Below, piece by piece: positions 9,223 through 19,874 of a DNA stretch of 64,000 nt. Origin of the DNA: Toxorhynchites rutilus septentrionalis (Eukaryota > Arthropoda > Insecta > Diptera > Culicidae). Each line of letters starts with the position of its first letter. Within the stretch, counting starts at the first letter, position 1. The stretch lies in assembly GCF_029784135.1 (NCBI RefSeq), contig NC_073746.1, positions 16,506,416-16,570,415 on the forward strand, written 5' to 3'. Below the pieces are notes generated by a model, which made no database searches, was not told the origin of the DNA, and was given only the letters and a program-made list of their open reading frames with translations. A program made the position numbers and the translations under genes.

Positions 9223-11204
9223 CGTGTTATTCTCACGAAAACAAAAATGAATCATGTGTCAAACATCTTCAGTTACTTTTACAAGGCCACTTAAATTCCA
9301 TCGGTTCGTTACGGGACCGCCAACAAGTTCGAAAGAGTTGAATTTTATGTTAATAACAATTCCATACTTATACTTCCACTAACAAGAAAAACTTTAAGCA
9401 ATTTTTCAAAATATTCTTTCATTCATTAAGTGATTCAGATGCAATTTCAAATAAATGATTACCGAGTCACCGGTAGTCCTACGTCTACCTTGCGGTTATA
9501 TCACAGGTATAGCCCACTTATTGTTTTTTTTCTCTGTTCTGTGAGTCTGGTTGCCATCAGCCTCTGGGCGTGGACCATGGACTGAGTTATGGAATCAATA
9601 TTTATAATTACAAATCAATCCGGACAGCCGGAGAGAGGTATAGCAGCTCCATCGGCATGTGCAGATTGCTTCTGTCCAGCTCCGAGGTGTTGTCTGATTG
9701 ATTATCTACTTTTTTCATCGACCACAGAATGACTCGTTAGAAGCTGTCGTCGTATATGAATGGTAGCTTTAAGATTGCCTAGAATTGATTCTAGTTTTCG
9801 TGGGAAAGGAACGTGATAGGCTACATCGTTCTAAATTTTTCAATAATTTTTCGTGTGGATAAAGGTGGATCAGTGATTTCTGAGTGGATGACAGCAAGAT
9901 GCTGAAATCATTGACAGGGCTGAAACAGTTACTTGAATTCTTACGGCCCTGTTCTAATGAGTGTCATTCCTTATTAGCGCTGATCCCTCCACTGCCTGCC
10001 CGCGGGTGGGCAGTCAACTGTCCTTAGCGATAAAAACTTAAACCATGGGAAGTGTCGCTAGACATGGCCTCGTCCAAGTTCTGAGTGGGCTTCACCACTT
10101 TAGCCGATTCCGACCACCAAATAGAGGAAACAATAAAGTGCATCGTCCGTCTAGCCATTCCCTGCAATTCTCTGCAATCCATTCAAGGGACACACTGTTT
10201 GTGTGGATTAAAGTTAATTAAACGGACAGCGACAACGTCTCGGACTCGGTGACAAGCATTCGGTGCATCCCGTGGGGCAAGAACAGTCCCGAAGCGGGCT
10301 GGACGTGACGATTTCACGCGGATGTCCGGATTCATTCGGTTGCAAAACGTGATTCAATTTCAATTTAGTTTAAATTATGCTGTCATTAGGAACGACACGC
10401 ACATGCGAGCTTAATTAGAATGCCCGACCGCGTTTGGCTTCTCCTCGTCCTTTTTCTCCCCTTCACAGCCCACTCGCTGCAGTTCCAACCGAGAGAGTGC
10501 CTTATCAAATCACATTAAAATCGCAAAATAAAAGTTTAATTTGTTCTGTGCGCTTCAGAGACAGATGCCTGCGGATGCTGCGATGATGATGCGCTCGTCG
10601 GTAATAATAATTAGTGATGGCCTCATCAACGGACGGACGCCGTCTGTGTAATTCATATCTGCGCCGTCTGTGCAGAATCGCAGCCGCGTGAAAATGCACG
10701 CATATAAACACACACACAGCCATGCGAGGAGATGTGCCGTCTGGCGGATGATGAAAGTCATCCGGTGAGATTTGTTCGCCTACACCACTACCGTCTCTTT
10801 GAAAATTGATACCAAATGTGGTTCTAATGTGGTTATGAATGAGTTTTATTGTAATCAATCAAGCTAAGATCAGATAACGTTTAAGGTGAGTTACTTCTAA
10901 TAACAGTTCATTTGTTTTGAAGCTAAATGAACGATCAGAATAATAAAAGTATTGTTAAACGCCGGATAATATAATTTCCAATATCAGAAAAATGGCTAAT
11001 CTTCGGAGGCCTGACAAATTTTGTTTAATTTCCGAAAAAGCTTTTGAGCGTTTGTACAACACGACTTTTTCACAATTTCTACAAAATGAGGCCAAGTGTG
11101 ATCACGAAGAAAAAGAACTTTATCATATGTGTTCCCGTACTTTGTCCTTTTTGATTTTATTCGTGCACATTTTTTATCTCACGATTATTTTGTTGTTCTA
11201 CATC
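9223..11204. other. Unique sequence without recognised genes
   Basis: No transposon hallmark or protein domain was seen. The part from 9950 to 10500 is GC-richer, with balanced composition and TTAATTAAA-type motifs. A 72-codon open frame at 10992-11210 ends in a hydrophobic stretch, but nothing identifies it as a gene. Confidence 0.3.
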
Positions 11205-11366
11205 GGCTAAAAAGTCCCGGGATTTTCAACAGAAGTTAAAAAAAAGTTGTTTGTTTATTTATTGTGCTTAAACATGATAATTTCAGCTGTCCAGTTTCTA
11301 TAAGACCACTTCAAAATTCATAAGTATTATCAATGAAAAATTCAAAACGATCGGCTGATTTACATG

Positions 11367-11669
11367 TCAATAATTGGCAACCTCGCCATTTCGACTAATA
11401 ACCCTGTAAATTCGTGTTGGAATACTGTTTACCAAATTCTGCTGAGCGGATTTCTCGATATTTTTCCATTTTTCGGAAATTGCGACCTTGAGCTCTTCAA
11501 TCATGGTGTACCGTTTTCCTTCAGTGTAAATTCTGCATACAAGGTTCCCCCCTAAGATTTTGAATAGGATTCAAGTCTGGAGAGCGAGCCGGCCTGTCCA
11601 AAAAATTAAGTTTTTGGTCCTTAATCCATTGCTTAGTTTATTTGCTGGTATGAACAGTAGCATTGTTTT
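11367..11669 (-). pseudogene. Tc1 transposase, C-terminal fragment
   Basis: The minus strand encodes RPARSPDLNPIQN, then YTMIEELKVAISEKW and a C-terminus of RVISRNGEVANY before a TGA. This is the end of a Tc1 transposase. The last catalytic acid, Glu in the usual DLNPIEN motif, is Gln here (CAA instead of GAA). A frame slip also separates this part from FQQNN on the other side of the insertion. The fragment is cut at 11669 by a non-LTR element whose 9-base target duplication (CATTGTTTT) lies at 11661-11669. Confidence 0.85.
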
Positions 11670-12348
11670 TTTTTTCCAAAATATATATTTTTATCAAGGC
11701 TCATATGGCGTTAGCCTCACGGGGCCGGGAGTTCAAAACTTTGACAATTTTTCTTATTATCTATGTTAGTAATATGTAACCGATTACTCGCGGTTGGCTC
11801 GAGGTTAGTATTACAAGTGTTTTCGTAATTCGGATGTTGCTGTCTCCAATGCTCTGTACGTGTGCCCGATACGGGATACTTCCTTTTGGGATGCAGCTGA
11901 CCCTTAATCAGCAACGCCCCCCTAGTCTGCATCCCATATCTAGCGTGGTGCGTCTTTCTCAACTCGAGGAATCCAGGATAGAATGGTCACTAGCCGGCGC
12001 AATCATCAGTTCGTGTAGAGTTGTCATAAGCGGTACAACCTTTGGCTCTTGTTGAATGATCAGTGGACTGCACAACCTTTGGCCCGTGTATCAGTAGAGA
12101 GTGTGTGTGTGTATGTATTGCCGCGACTAAGTAAAAGTTTATCGATCGGATAGGAGGGATATGAAACGGGGACACAACGAAGGAAACATCATTAAACGTT
12201 GACATCGGCGTTTCTGAGGAACAGGTATAGATGAAGCAGAAGATCAGGATCACGGCTACCTAAGATATCCCGGACGGGGATATCCGATTGTCTGCCTTGT
12301 GCTCTCAGTGCTCTAGAGAGCTGAGAGCGAGCAGTATGGAACCGGATA
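11670..12348 (-). mobile_element. 5'-truncated non-LTR element in Tc1 (fragment A)
   Basis: The insertion is flanked by CATTGTTTT at 11661-11669 and at 12349-12357. Removing it joins the two halves of the Tc1 region that follows FQQNN. Reading the minus strand, it begins inside the C-terminus of an ORF2, continues through about 500 bases of 3' untranslated sequence and ends TATATATTTTGG with a short A run. The 3' untranslated part is almost the same as 27386-27838, a second insertion of the same family. Confidence 0.85.
12192..12348 (-). pseudogene. Non-LTR ORF2 C-terminal tail
   Basis: About 51 codons ending in a stop at 12192. The tail carries LRAQGRQ and DIPVRDILGSRDPDLLL, the type of sequence that closes ORF2 of LOA/I/R1-type elements in mosquitoes. 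It starts directly at the 5'-truncation point, so it has no start codon and no function. The clade call is based on this short tail alone. Confidence 0.6.
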
Positions 12349-12965
12349 CATTGTTTTGCTGGAATGTGATTTTTTGGGACGATATCCACGCAAAAACGGT
12401 AGGAGAGAAGATTCCAGAACATGTGTGTAATCCTTGAATGATGTGAAAGCTATCTTGAGCCTTCCGGTTGCACAGAATTCCGCCCAAACCATGCACGAGT
12501 CTCCACGAAAAATTCAGGCTTGAAAAGTACTGTTTCTTTTTCCGTAAATCACGCCATTACCCGTTGAAACCATGAAGACCATCCAAATTGAACTGTTTTT
12601 CGTCAGTGAAGATAGCCTATACATTGAGGAACTTTTCGTTATGGTATATAGCAATATGTATTCTTTTGGAAACATTCTTTGTTACTATGTCCCACTGTGG
12701 GTTCATGTGAGCTTTGGCAAAACTCAGACGTCTTCCGATGTGAGATGGTGCTTTAACCTTTTAAACCCCTCTTTATGTGAGGATTTTTTAACAAAATTTG
12801 ACGAATTGTCACCCGAGCAGTTGAGTAGTTGAAATATTGCTTTATTTGCACATGCGATTTTAAGGCATTCGAACCTGTTCTAGCTGTTTCCCGCTTATCC
12901 CGGTCAGAGAGCTTCGATTCTTTGAAGTTGCTGAAAATATTTTATCTTTCTTTGCACTAGAATCA
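12349..12965 (-). pseudogene. Tc1 transposase, central fragment
   Basis: Minus-strand pieces in drifting frames: the helix-turn-helix region (KDKIFSATSKNRSSLT), then APSHIGRRLSFAKAHM, the first catalytic region FTDEKQFNLDG near 12600, MVWAEF or HGLGG depending on frame, and FQQNN at the insertion edge. Normal Tc1 has QDN here, so the second catalytic Asp is Asn. Several stops and frame slips are present. With the Glu-to-Gln change in the C-terminal piece, two of three catalytic residues are lost. Confidence 0.8.
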
Positions 12966-12974
12966 AAAATATAT

Positions 12975-15386
12975 ATATACGGAAATTTCAATCAACGAAA
13001 TGCGGACTTTATCACTGATGTTGACAATGAATTTATCTTGCTTCCAGTTGTTGGTGATAATAAGACTCTGCAATTTATTTCTGATAAAATAGCCGGCCTT
13101 GGGTTGAATCAAATAAATAATGTTGATAATCGACAGAAATGCTTCTTGGATTTCTTGTTGACAAATATGACCGAAGATTTTTGTGTGACTGAATCATTGA
13201 CTTCACTTTGGAAAAATGAGGCTTTCCACACAGCTATCGAATATTCTATATTGATAGATAACACCCAAAAACCATTTGATTATGAATTCGAGGAAGTCTC
13301 TGATTACACTAAAGCAAATTACCAATCAATAAGGTGTAAGCTCAACTATATCAATTGGCAGGGTTTATTTAGAAGTGTGGAAAACATTGAAGTAGCAGTG
13401 ACGACTTTTTACTCGATGATCAATTAAATTATAGAGGAGGAAATACCAACAAGACGCAAAAGGAGAAATATAAACACAAAATGTCCGATTTGGTTTAATC
13501 AAAACAAAAAATAAGAAACAGAAGGCACATAAAATTTATAATAAATACAAATCTGACGCAAATCTCGAAAAATATCTGAACATTTGCGAACAGCTCAACT
13601 CAACTGTTGAAAGCGTTTTTGAAGATTACAACTTAAAAACAGAGTGGAACATAAAGTCTAACCCGAAAAGTTTCTTTAATTACATAAAAACGAAATCAAA
13701 AAGCAATGGTTTCCCATCCGTGGGGAAAATTTGCAACCTTTTTGCAACATTTGTTCAAGAACTTTATATCGAAACAGCTGAGGAGGACCGGGACCGTGAC
13801 TTCTTTGCGTTCCTTCCGGAATTTCCATGTGATGTTGGAGTCAGAAAACTAACTTACATTAAAATTTTTGACGCATTAAATAAGCTTGATGTCTCGAAAG
13901 GGCCAGGTCCTGACGGAATTCCACCGGTTTTTATAAAAAAAATTGGCATCTCATCCACTTTTATGACTTTTCAATAAGCCATTGGAATCAGAAAGGTTTC
14001 CAAAAATATGGAAAAACTTTTTTTCTTGTACCAATATTCAAATCCGGTAATAGATCCGATGTAAGAAATTATCGTGGAGTAGCAATTATTTCTTGCTTTC
14101 CACAACTCTTTGAAGCCATAATAAACCAAAAACTTTTTCAACAACTAAAGACACGAATTACGAACAAGCAACACGGTTTTTTTCAAAGGACGATCAACGA
14201 CAACAAATTTGCTGGAATTTGTCACATCCACTTTGAATGCAATGGATAATGGTAATCAAGTTGTACACTGACTTTAGTGAGGCTTTCGATCGGGTTGATA
14301 TACCTTTACTCCTTCTTAAACATCAAAAAATAGGGATAGAAGTCAAGCTATTGAAATGGCTAGAATCATATTTGACTGACCGCACGCAAAAGGTAAGATT
14401 TAATGGGAAAATTTCAAAACCAATATTTGTTACATCCGGAGTTTCTCAAGGCTTCCATTTGGGGCTACTTTTGTTCATTATATTTGTTAATGACGTTTGC
14501 GTTTTTCTTAACAATGTTGAGGCACTCCTCCAGGTGCTTATCTACTTATCTACGCAGATGATATGAAGCTTTATATGGAAATAAAGAATGAGGAAGACTC
14601 TCAAACATTCAAAAATGAAGTTGGCATCTTTTATAATTGGTGCACTAAGAGTTTATTACAGCTCAATGGAAATGCACTATGATGTATTTTACAAGAAGAA
14701 GAACACCATTGAACAATGCTGTTAAGCTGGAAAATCAACCCATCAATAGATGTCAACGAGTAAGAGACTTGGGCGTGGTCTTAGATTCGAAACTAACCTT
14801 CGTTGATCATTATAATACAATCATCCATAGAGCAAATAATATGTTGAGCTTCATCAAACGCTTTAGTTACCATTTCCACGATCCGTACACAATAAAAACA
14901 TTGTATATTACATACGTCAGATCCATTCTCGAATACTGTAGTATTGTATGGTCCCCCTACATAACTTCACACGAAGACAGAATTGAATCTGTACAAAAAC
15001 AATTTTTGTTATTTGCACTTCGTAAACTAGGCTGGTCTTCATATCATCTACCTCCATATGAAGCACGCTGTATGCTAATCAATATTAAAAGCCTAAAAGA
15101 ACGTCGGAACTCTGCCATGATTCTATTTATTATTGATATCATATCACAACGAGAGGACTCAGAAGAAATATTAGGAAACCTAAATTTTTACGCACCGTTT
15201 AGGCACCTGAGAAACCCTAACATTTTCTACATAGATTACCGAAGAACGAATTATGCCAAATATAGTCCTATTAATCGTATAATGAGCCTCTTTAACGAAT
15301 ACAGTGAAATAATTGATGTAACCATGTCAAGGTCAATGATAAAAGACTATCTGAATAGAATAAGATATAGTAAAATTTCACTGTAA
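12975..15386 (+). pseudogene. CR1-like endonuclease and reverse transcriptase, degraded
   Basis: Starts at YGNFN, equivalent to the GDFN endonuclease motif with Asp changed to Asn. The segment 13038-13427 carries the end of the endonuclease. RT motifs follow in shifting frames: KGPGPDGIPPVF at 13900, NYRGVAI at 14070, DFSEAFDRVDIPLLL at 14273, SGVSQGFHLGLLLF at 14440, the catalytic YADDM about 14555, and the intact thumb region RVRDLGVVLDSKLTF to the stop at 15386 (an open frame of 235 codons from 14679). At least four frame changes occur, so it is dead. It resembles the endonuclease at 1-752 in layout and may be an older relative. Confidence 0.88.
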
Positions 15387-15507
15387 TATTTGGGCAGCAT
15401 TAGTCTAAGAAATAAATAAAAAAATTATTTTTGATTATGTAACTTATTTCTTTTGAATTAAATGGATAAATTATCCAGCCAGCTCTCTTTAGTTTTTTTA
15501 GTTTTAT

Positions 15508-15785
15508 CTTCTTCTTCTTCTTATATGGCACTAACGTTCCTAGAGGAACTCCGCCGTCTCAACGTAGCATTACTTGCGTCATTTTCATTAGTACTTAGTT
15601 GAGATTTCTATGCCAAATAACACGCCTTGAATGCATTCTGAGTGGCAAGCTCTAGAATACGCGTGACCACAGTGCAAGTCAGAGGAAATTTCTTTGAAGA
15701 AAAATTTCCCCGACCAGAACGGGAATCGAACCCGAACCCCCGGCATGTTAGGTTTGACGTTAACCACTCGGCCACGGGAGTACAG
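15508..15785 (-). mobile_element. tRNA-derived SINE, copy S1
   Basis: On the minus strand the element opens with a tRNA-like head: box A TGGCCGAGTGGTTAACG and box B GGTTCGATTCC. A ~200 bp body follows and the tail is (AAG)n. It is flanked by exact 11-base duplications, TTTAGTTTTAT at 15497-15507 and 15786-15796. Body sequence matches copies at 62434 and 62785. It resembles mosquito SINEs of the Feilai kind, but the family name was not checked. Box A and B would act as an internal pol III promoter. Confidence 0.92.
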
Positions 15786-15864
15786 TTTAGTTTTATATAA
15801 GTAGTTTTAAGTAGTATTAAGAATGTATCGGTCTACAATTTTGATTGACGACAATAAATAAATA

Positions 15865-15936
15865 AATCCGATGAGCAATTTCTCTGACACCAACATTTTC
15901 TTGGTGAAATGCATCGAGCACTTTTCCCTTCGGCAT
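15865..15936 (-). pseudogene. Tc1 transposase, N-terminal fragment
   Basis: From ATG at 15934-15936 the minus strand encodes MPKGKVLDAFHQENVGVREI and then AHRI, the usual start of a Tc1 transposase and the beginning of its first helix-turn-helix. It is cut at 15866 by the non-LTR element B; the next part of the protein appears below 12965. Confidence 0.8.
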
Positions 15937-15982
15937 TTTCAAGATTGATTGATCAAAACAACTACAACAACGGAAAATGTAC

Positions 15983-16183
15983 CTGGTCTTATAGAAACTT
16001 GACACTTGATGAATACGAAAACAATCGTTTACGCTCAGCGCTTGCATACACACATATGCAAATCATGCAGTGTATGGTGGTCACCAATACTTACACACTA
16101 GAATATAAACTGATTCATTGTTTGTTTACAATGACACAAAGCAGCAAGATCATCACTTGGTCTTATAGAAGTTGGACAGAGTG
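15983..16183. repeat. Repeated transposase-binding-like motifs at the Tc1 5' end
   Basis: TGGTCTTATAGAAACTTGACA at about 15984 and TGGTCTTATAGAAGTTGGACA at about 16158 are two copies of one motif 174 bases apart, in the same orientation. A related inverted copy lies at the other end of the element (about 11288). Two copies at one end recall the IR/DR type of Tc1 termini. Confidence 0.65.
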
Positions 16184-16190
16184 TAGAAAA

Positions 16191-16265
16191 TGGAAAAAGA
16201 GGAATATTGTATTTTGATCAAACATTGTTTTTTGATGGGAAAACTCCAGAACAATCAATGCAGTG
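16191..16265 (+). pseudogene. Mariner transposase, N-terminal fragment
   Basis: ATG at 16191 begins MEKEEYCILIKHCF; a frame slip then gives FFDGKTPEQSMQWL across the BEL insertion site. This is the start of the helix-turn-helix of an insect mariner-type transposase. It is cut by BEL-2 after CAGTG (16261-16265). The rest is at 20239-20450. Confidence 0.7.
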
Positions 16266-16629
16266 TGTTCGCGCGCAACCGTTTTGAATTTCGGATACTT
16301 GACAGTAAAAAACATATAAATTTGAATTCAAACATAGAACTTTACGCGAACACATATATTTAGCTGACCATGTACATTTACCGACCATACCATTCAGAAT
16401 CCCTCTATTGCTCTTTTGTCCTGTCTGCTATCTACCATCAGCTGTTCTATCTCTCAACGAAATAGCGAACAAAGGTAATTTCCAAATTCAGAGAAATGAG
16501 CGCTGTGAGTGGTCCTCGCTCAACCTGAAGCATACCAAGCGATACTGTGTGGGTAATAGAAACACAGTATCACTTGACCATTGTGGATCACGTTCGTTCG
16601 GGATGCTCGAAACTATTCTGGCACGAACA
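16266..16629 (-). repeat. BEL-2 3' LTR
   Basis: On the plus strand it runs from TGTTCGCGCG to CTGGCACGAACA; the ends form a short inverted repeat, TGTTCG and CGAACA. It matches 19875-20238 over its full length with five visible differences. The purine tract expected just inside it (above 16629) is not obvious. Confidence 0.95.
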
Positions 16630-17187
16630 TGCTGGCCGCCTTGAAATATCAAAGATTTCAATAACTACTGTCTCGCTCTAGCTACTATGCTAACAACAGA
16701 TCTGTTTAAAAGTAACTTGCACAGGCAACTATTGTTTAAGCTCTGATGTTTACGTCTGGTTCATGTAACAGTACTGTGAAGTTGACCTGAAATCTCGTGC
16801 TCTATTGTGCTCTGTTTCGATCTTTCTTCAGACTCATTTGGTGTTGTTACAGTTGTTATTATTTTCGTTGTTTTGTCCATGTTTACTTTCCTATCGAAGC
16901 GCAATAGATATTTATGACATTCTTTGTTGGATGCATAGTCGCTGCTGCAGTGCTGTTGATTCGCTGGTGTTGAGCTGGGAGTATTCCATAATGCTGCAAT
17001 TGTGTGATGCTTTTCGTTACTGTTCCTGTTGTTGTTGCTGATCAGATGGTGATGATGTGTTTGTTTGTTGATCGCTCAGGAGTGTATACTGCGAGGCGTT
17101 GATTGTTTATGCTGGTTTAATGGTTTATTTGTGCCGCTGAGACTTTGGACGCTGGGCTGAATAATGTTGATTCTGCTGCTGTTGTGT

Positions 17188-17538
17188 TCATGTTGACTGC
17201 TGCTGAAATCGTAATGACGGAGCATTATCCGACTGCTTTCGGATGCGTATTTTACTGCCTATGATGCTGTTGATGCTGATACTGCTGTTATTAAATCTAA
17301 CTGTAGTGCTCAATTGACTAACAAAAGTATTTTTCGCATTGACTTCTGTTGGTTTTCTGCGGTTGTATCTTTCTCGTTGGTGGTAGGCCGATGTCGCTAT
17401 CTCTGGAACGGGGCCGTTTTGCCTCCACTTACGCCAACGTCTCTTGAAGTCAATGTTTCCGCAAAAAGTGGTTTCTTTTGTCGATATTTTGTTTGATTTA
17501 TCTGCTAACTCCAGTTCATTTGTAGGATTTATATTCAC
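17188..17538 (-). other. BEL-2 internal open frame, unrecognised
   Basis: A 116-codon minus-strand frame overlapping the end of the gag-protease frame. It is polar and Arg/Lys/Asn-rich with no zinc, RT or integrase motif. It lies where pol should begin and may be what remains at the deletion junction, or foreign sequence. The rest of the internal region, 16630-17187, is rich in GTTGTTGCTG-type triplet runs and shows no gene. Confidence 0.35.
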
Positions 17539-19150
17539 GGCTATACCACTTTCGATCCTGCCTTGTAAATTTGGTGCATACAGAGGTAGTCAAGTAGGTA
17601 ACGCCAGTTGAGCTGCATGGAATTATTCCTGATACGATCCATCCGAAAACTGTATTTTGCAATGTGGGTCCGTTATCGGTTGCCTTTTGCCGGCCATCCA
17701 TTAGGAGGTCCATATAATGCTCCGCACCAATGATGATGTCTACTGGGCCGCATTCATTAAACTGTGGTTCTGCTAGCTTTGTCGTACCAGGAAGTCTCCA
17801 TGTGGAAGAATCGATACTGGTTGACGGTAATGGCGTTGTTAACTCCGGCAGCACGTAGAACTCCATCTCCTTCACATATGTTGATATATTCTGCTTACGT
17901 GGGCGAACTACTGTTTTAACTGCTTTTGTTGCGACATTGTGAGATGATCCGATGCCTTGCACGCACAAATAAGATGGATATTCGTGGAACCTAAGCTTTT
18001 TCGAAAATTCTCTGCTCATGAGACAATGTTGAGAACAGGAATCAAGCAATGCTCGGGCTAGCAGCGATTTTCCAAATCGATCCGTTATTCGAACAAGTGC
18101 TGTCGACAGTAGGACATTCGATGTTGGTTGAATAGGTAGTGCTACATAAGTCTGACTTGTAGTGGCTTGATGTGTGCCGAACGGTGAGCGTCGTATGCTA
18201 TGTGAGTTGGCCGTGTGTGTATTTTGTGGGGGAGTATATGTCTGTCGGTTCAAGCTGTGTTGAATGGATTGTGGTTGTCGCGACGAAGAATCTGCGGCTG
18301 TTGACTGTGACTGAGGAGTGAAATATTTAACCTGTCCAGTATGAAGCATTGAATGATGTTTTTGAAGACAGTAATGGCAGGTTCCTCTTTTGCAATCTCT
18401 GGAGATATTTCCAGGACGCAGGCAGTTATTACATAGGTAGTGGCGCAATACAGCATCGTTTCGTTCTGGCAAATTCATCGATTGAAATGCTGGACACTGG
18501 AAGGGTGAATGCCAAGGATCGGTACAGAAGGGGCACTTGGTCGATGATTTTGACGCAGTATGGTACCCTGTTATTCTGGGTTGACGCTGATACAAACTTG
18601 AAGGGTTGACTGATAAGACTGACTGTAAAACTGAACTGTGGTTGCGGAGATATGTCAGGAGTTTCTCGTACGTAGGTACTTCTTTGCTGTTGTGGTGAGA
18701 TTCCCAATTACGTAGAGTCGTGGAATCCAACCTTGAACATAACATGTGCACAAGCATAGTACTCCAACCGGAAACGTTTTCGCCTATTTTCTCCAGCATC
18801 TGTAAATTCTTCTCACACTCGTTGATGAGATGATTCAGATCGTCGTATGATTCTATGCTCAAAGGTTCAAGTGAGAAGAGACCATCCAAATGAGCCTTCA
18901 CGATGAGTTTCCGGTTTTCATATCTGATTCCAAGCGTCTTCCAAGCAACATCGTAATTACCAGCACATAATTTTATGCCGTCTATTTCCTGTAGAGCTTC
19001 TCCCGTGAGCGATGACTTCAGGTATGTGAACTTGTCCATCTCTGTCAGCTGCGAATTGTTATGAATCAGGCTGGAAAATGAGTCGCGGAACGTAACCCAA
19101 TCCTTTATGTTACCGCTGTAGCTGGGGAGCGAAATCTCCGGAAGCTTCAC
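17516..19150 (-). CDS. BEL-2 gag and aspartic protease
   Basis: A 544-codon minus-strand frame, open at its 5' side to about 19215, so the GTG at 19150 is only where the frame is conveniently counted from. LPEISLPSYSGNIKDWVTFR opens the BEL Gag domain (DUF1759). Cys/His knuckles follow around residues 200-270 (CPFCTDPWHSPFQC, CNNCLRPGNISRDC, CHYCLQKHHSMLH). ARALLDSCSQHCLM near residue 365 is the protease site, with DSC in place of DTG. The frame passes FGWIVSG and then leaves the family pattern within about 40 residues; the expected LQRFWE linker to RT is missing. This marks the point where pol was lost. Confidence 0.9.
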   Translation of the reverse strand: MKLPEISLPSYSGNIKDWVTFRDSFSSLIHNNSQLTEMDKFTYLKSSLTGEALQEIDGIKLCAGNYDVAWKTLGIRYENRKLIVKAHLDGLFSLEPLSIESYDDLNHLINECEKNLQMLEKIGENVSGWSTMLVHMLCSRLDSTTLRNWESHHNSKEVPTYEKLLTYLRNHSSVLQSVLSVNPSSLYQRQPRITGYHTASKSSTKCPFCTDPWHSPFQCPAFQSMNLPERNDAVLRHYLCNNCLRPGNISRDCKRGTCHYCLQKHHSMLHTGQVKYFTPQSQSTAADSSSRQPQSIQHSLNRQTYTPPQNTHTANSHSIRRSPFGTHQATTSQTYVALPIQPTSNVLLSTALVRITDRFGKSLLARALLDSCSQHCLMSREFSKKLRFHEYPSYLCVQGIGSSHNVATKAVKTVVRPRKQNISTYVKEMEFYVLPELTTPLPSTSIDSSTWRLPGTTKLAEPQFNECGPVDIIIGAEHYMDLLMDGRQKATDNGPTLQNTVFGWIVSGIIPCSSTGVTYLTTSVCTKFTRQDRKWYSREYKSYK

Positions 19151-19539
19151 TCGAGAAAACGCTGCTGTCGATTGTTGACAATGATTTTGAACGGTTTCAT
19201 ATTTTGGAACTGTTGTTGTTGTTGTGTGCCTTCAGCATACAAAAACGGTTTTGGAACCGCCGCATCACGTCAAAGTTGGACTTTTCTCGGAGTTGATTTA
19301 ATTCTTCTTTTCCATCTTCATCACTTCCAGCAATTTTTTTAGTATCCGCATCCTCCATAATCAATTTTGTTACGAACTTCTAGAAATTCCCTGTACTCTT
19401 CCTGCAATATTTGTACCCGGACATCAATCTGGCATTCATCCCTTTCTGATTCGAAATCTTCCAAAAACTGCTGTACAACGTCCAAACTATTCAGCATCTG
19501 TCGTTCCCTCTTTGTAAGCGCTCTTAATTCCTTGTTCAT
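19151..19539 (-). pseudogene. BEL-2 gag N-terminal region, frameshifted
   Basis: Minus-strand frame from ATG 19537-19539 (MNKELRALTKRERQMLNSL) gives a charged, coiled-coil-like segment to a stop at 19339. A second short frame (MEDADTKKIAGSDEDGKEEL) continues to TGA near 19200, and the main gag frame is open from an ACA/CAA repeat at about 19215. Length change in that trinucleotide run would explain the last switch. The segment fits the charged N-terminus of BEL Gag, as in BEL-1. Confidence 0.6.
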
Positions 19540-19854
19540 TTTTACTAGTAGATTTCTAATATCTCCAACCGTTTAGATCTTCGTTCCACACGACGCAATT
19601 CTCGTGACAAAATTCAATATGTGAGTTCGAAATTCTTTGTTGATTTTTTTTTTAAGTTCGAATCACATACTCGTCTTAACGCGTATTGAAAAAAGCGCGT
19701 ATTTGTATTTATTTTATATTCGAAAGCAAGCGGAATTGTCTTTCATTCACCGATTATCAAAAGTCTTCAATTGTTCACAATAGTTCTTTTCTCTATTTAC
19801 GCACAGAGAAACAAAAAACAAAGTATCCGAAATTATTCACCAAAAAAAAAAAAA

Positions 19855-19871
19855 TCCGGTTCGAAGGACCA
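19855..19871 (-). promoter_or_regulatory. BEL-2 primer binding site
   Basis: TCCGGTTCGAAGGACCA on the plus strand, identical to 5757-5773 of BEL-1 and three bases from the LTR edge at 19875. On the coding strand it reads TGGTCCTTCGAACCGGA. Confidence 0.9.
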
Positions 19872-19874
19872 AAA

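Larger units (their letters stand above)
12966..15866 (+). mobile_element. 5'-truncated CR1-like non-LTR element (fragment B)
   Basis: A plus-strand element inserted in the Tc1 transposase just after the N-terminal REIAHRI segment. It begins inside the endonuclease domain, contains the reverse transcriptase, and ends in a simple AATAAATAAATAAAT tail at 15853-15867. Its 3' untranslated region holds a SINE (15508-15785). A target-site duplication was not seen, perhaps because both edges are simple sequence. Confidence 0.8.
11280..16183 (-). mobile_element. Tc1-family (DD34E-like) transposon, twice interrupted
   Basis: Minus-strand Tc1 transposase is split in three pieces (15936-15865, about 12965-12349, 11669-11367). 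Its ends carry related inverted motifs: GTCCAGTTTCTATAAGACC at about 11290 and, reversed, the same motif with two changes at about 16159-16177. TA dinucleotides flank both edges (11278-11279 and 16184-16185), as expected for this superfamily. Inside lie a minus-strand non-LTR fragment (11670-12348) and a plus-strand non-LTR element with a SINE (12966-15866). Without its insertions the element would be about 1.3 kb, a normal Tc1 size. Confidence 0.75.
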
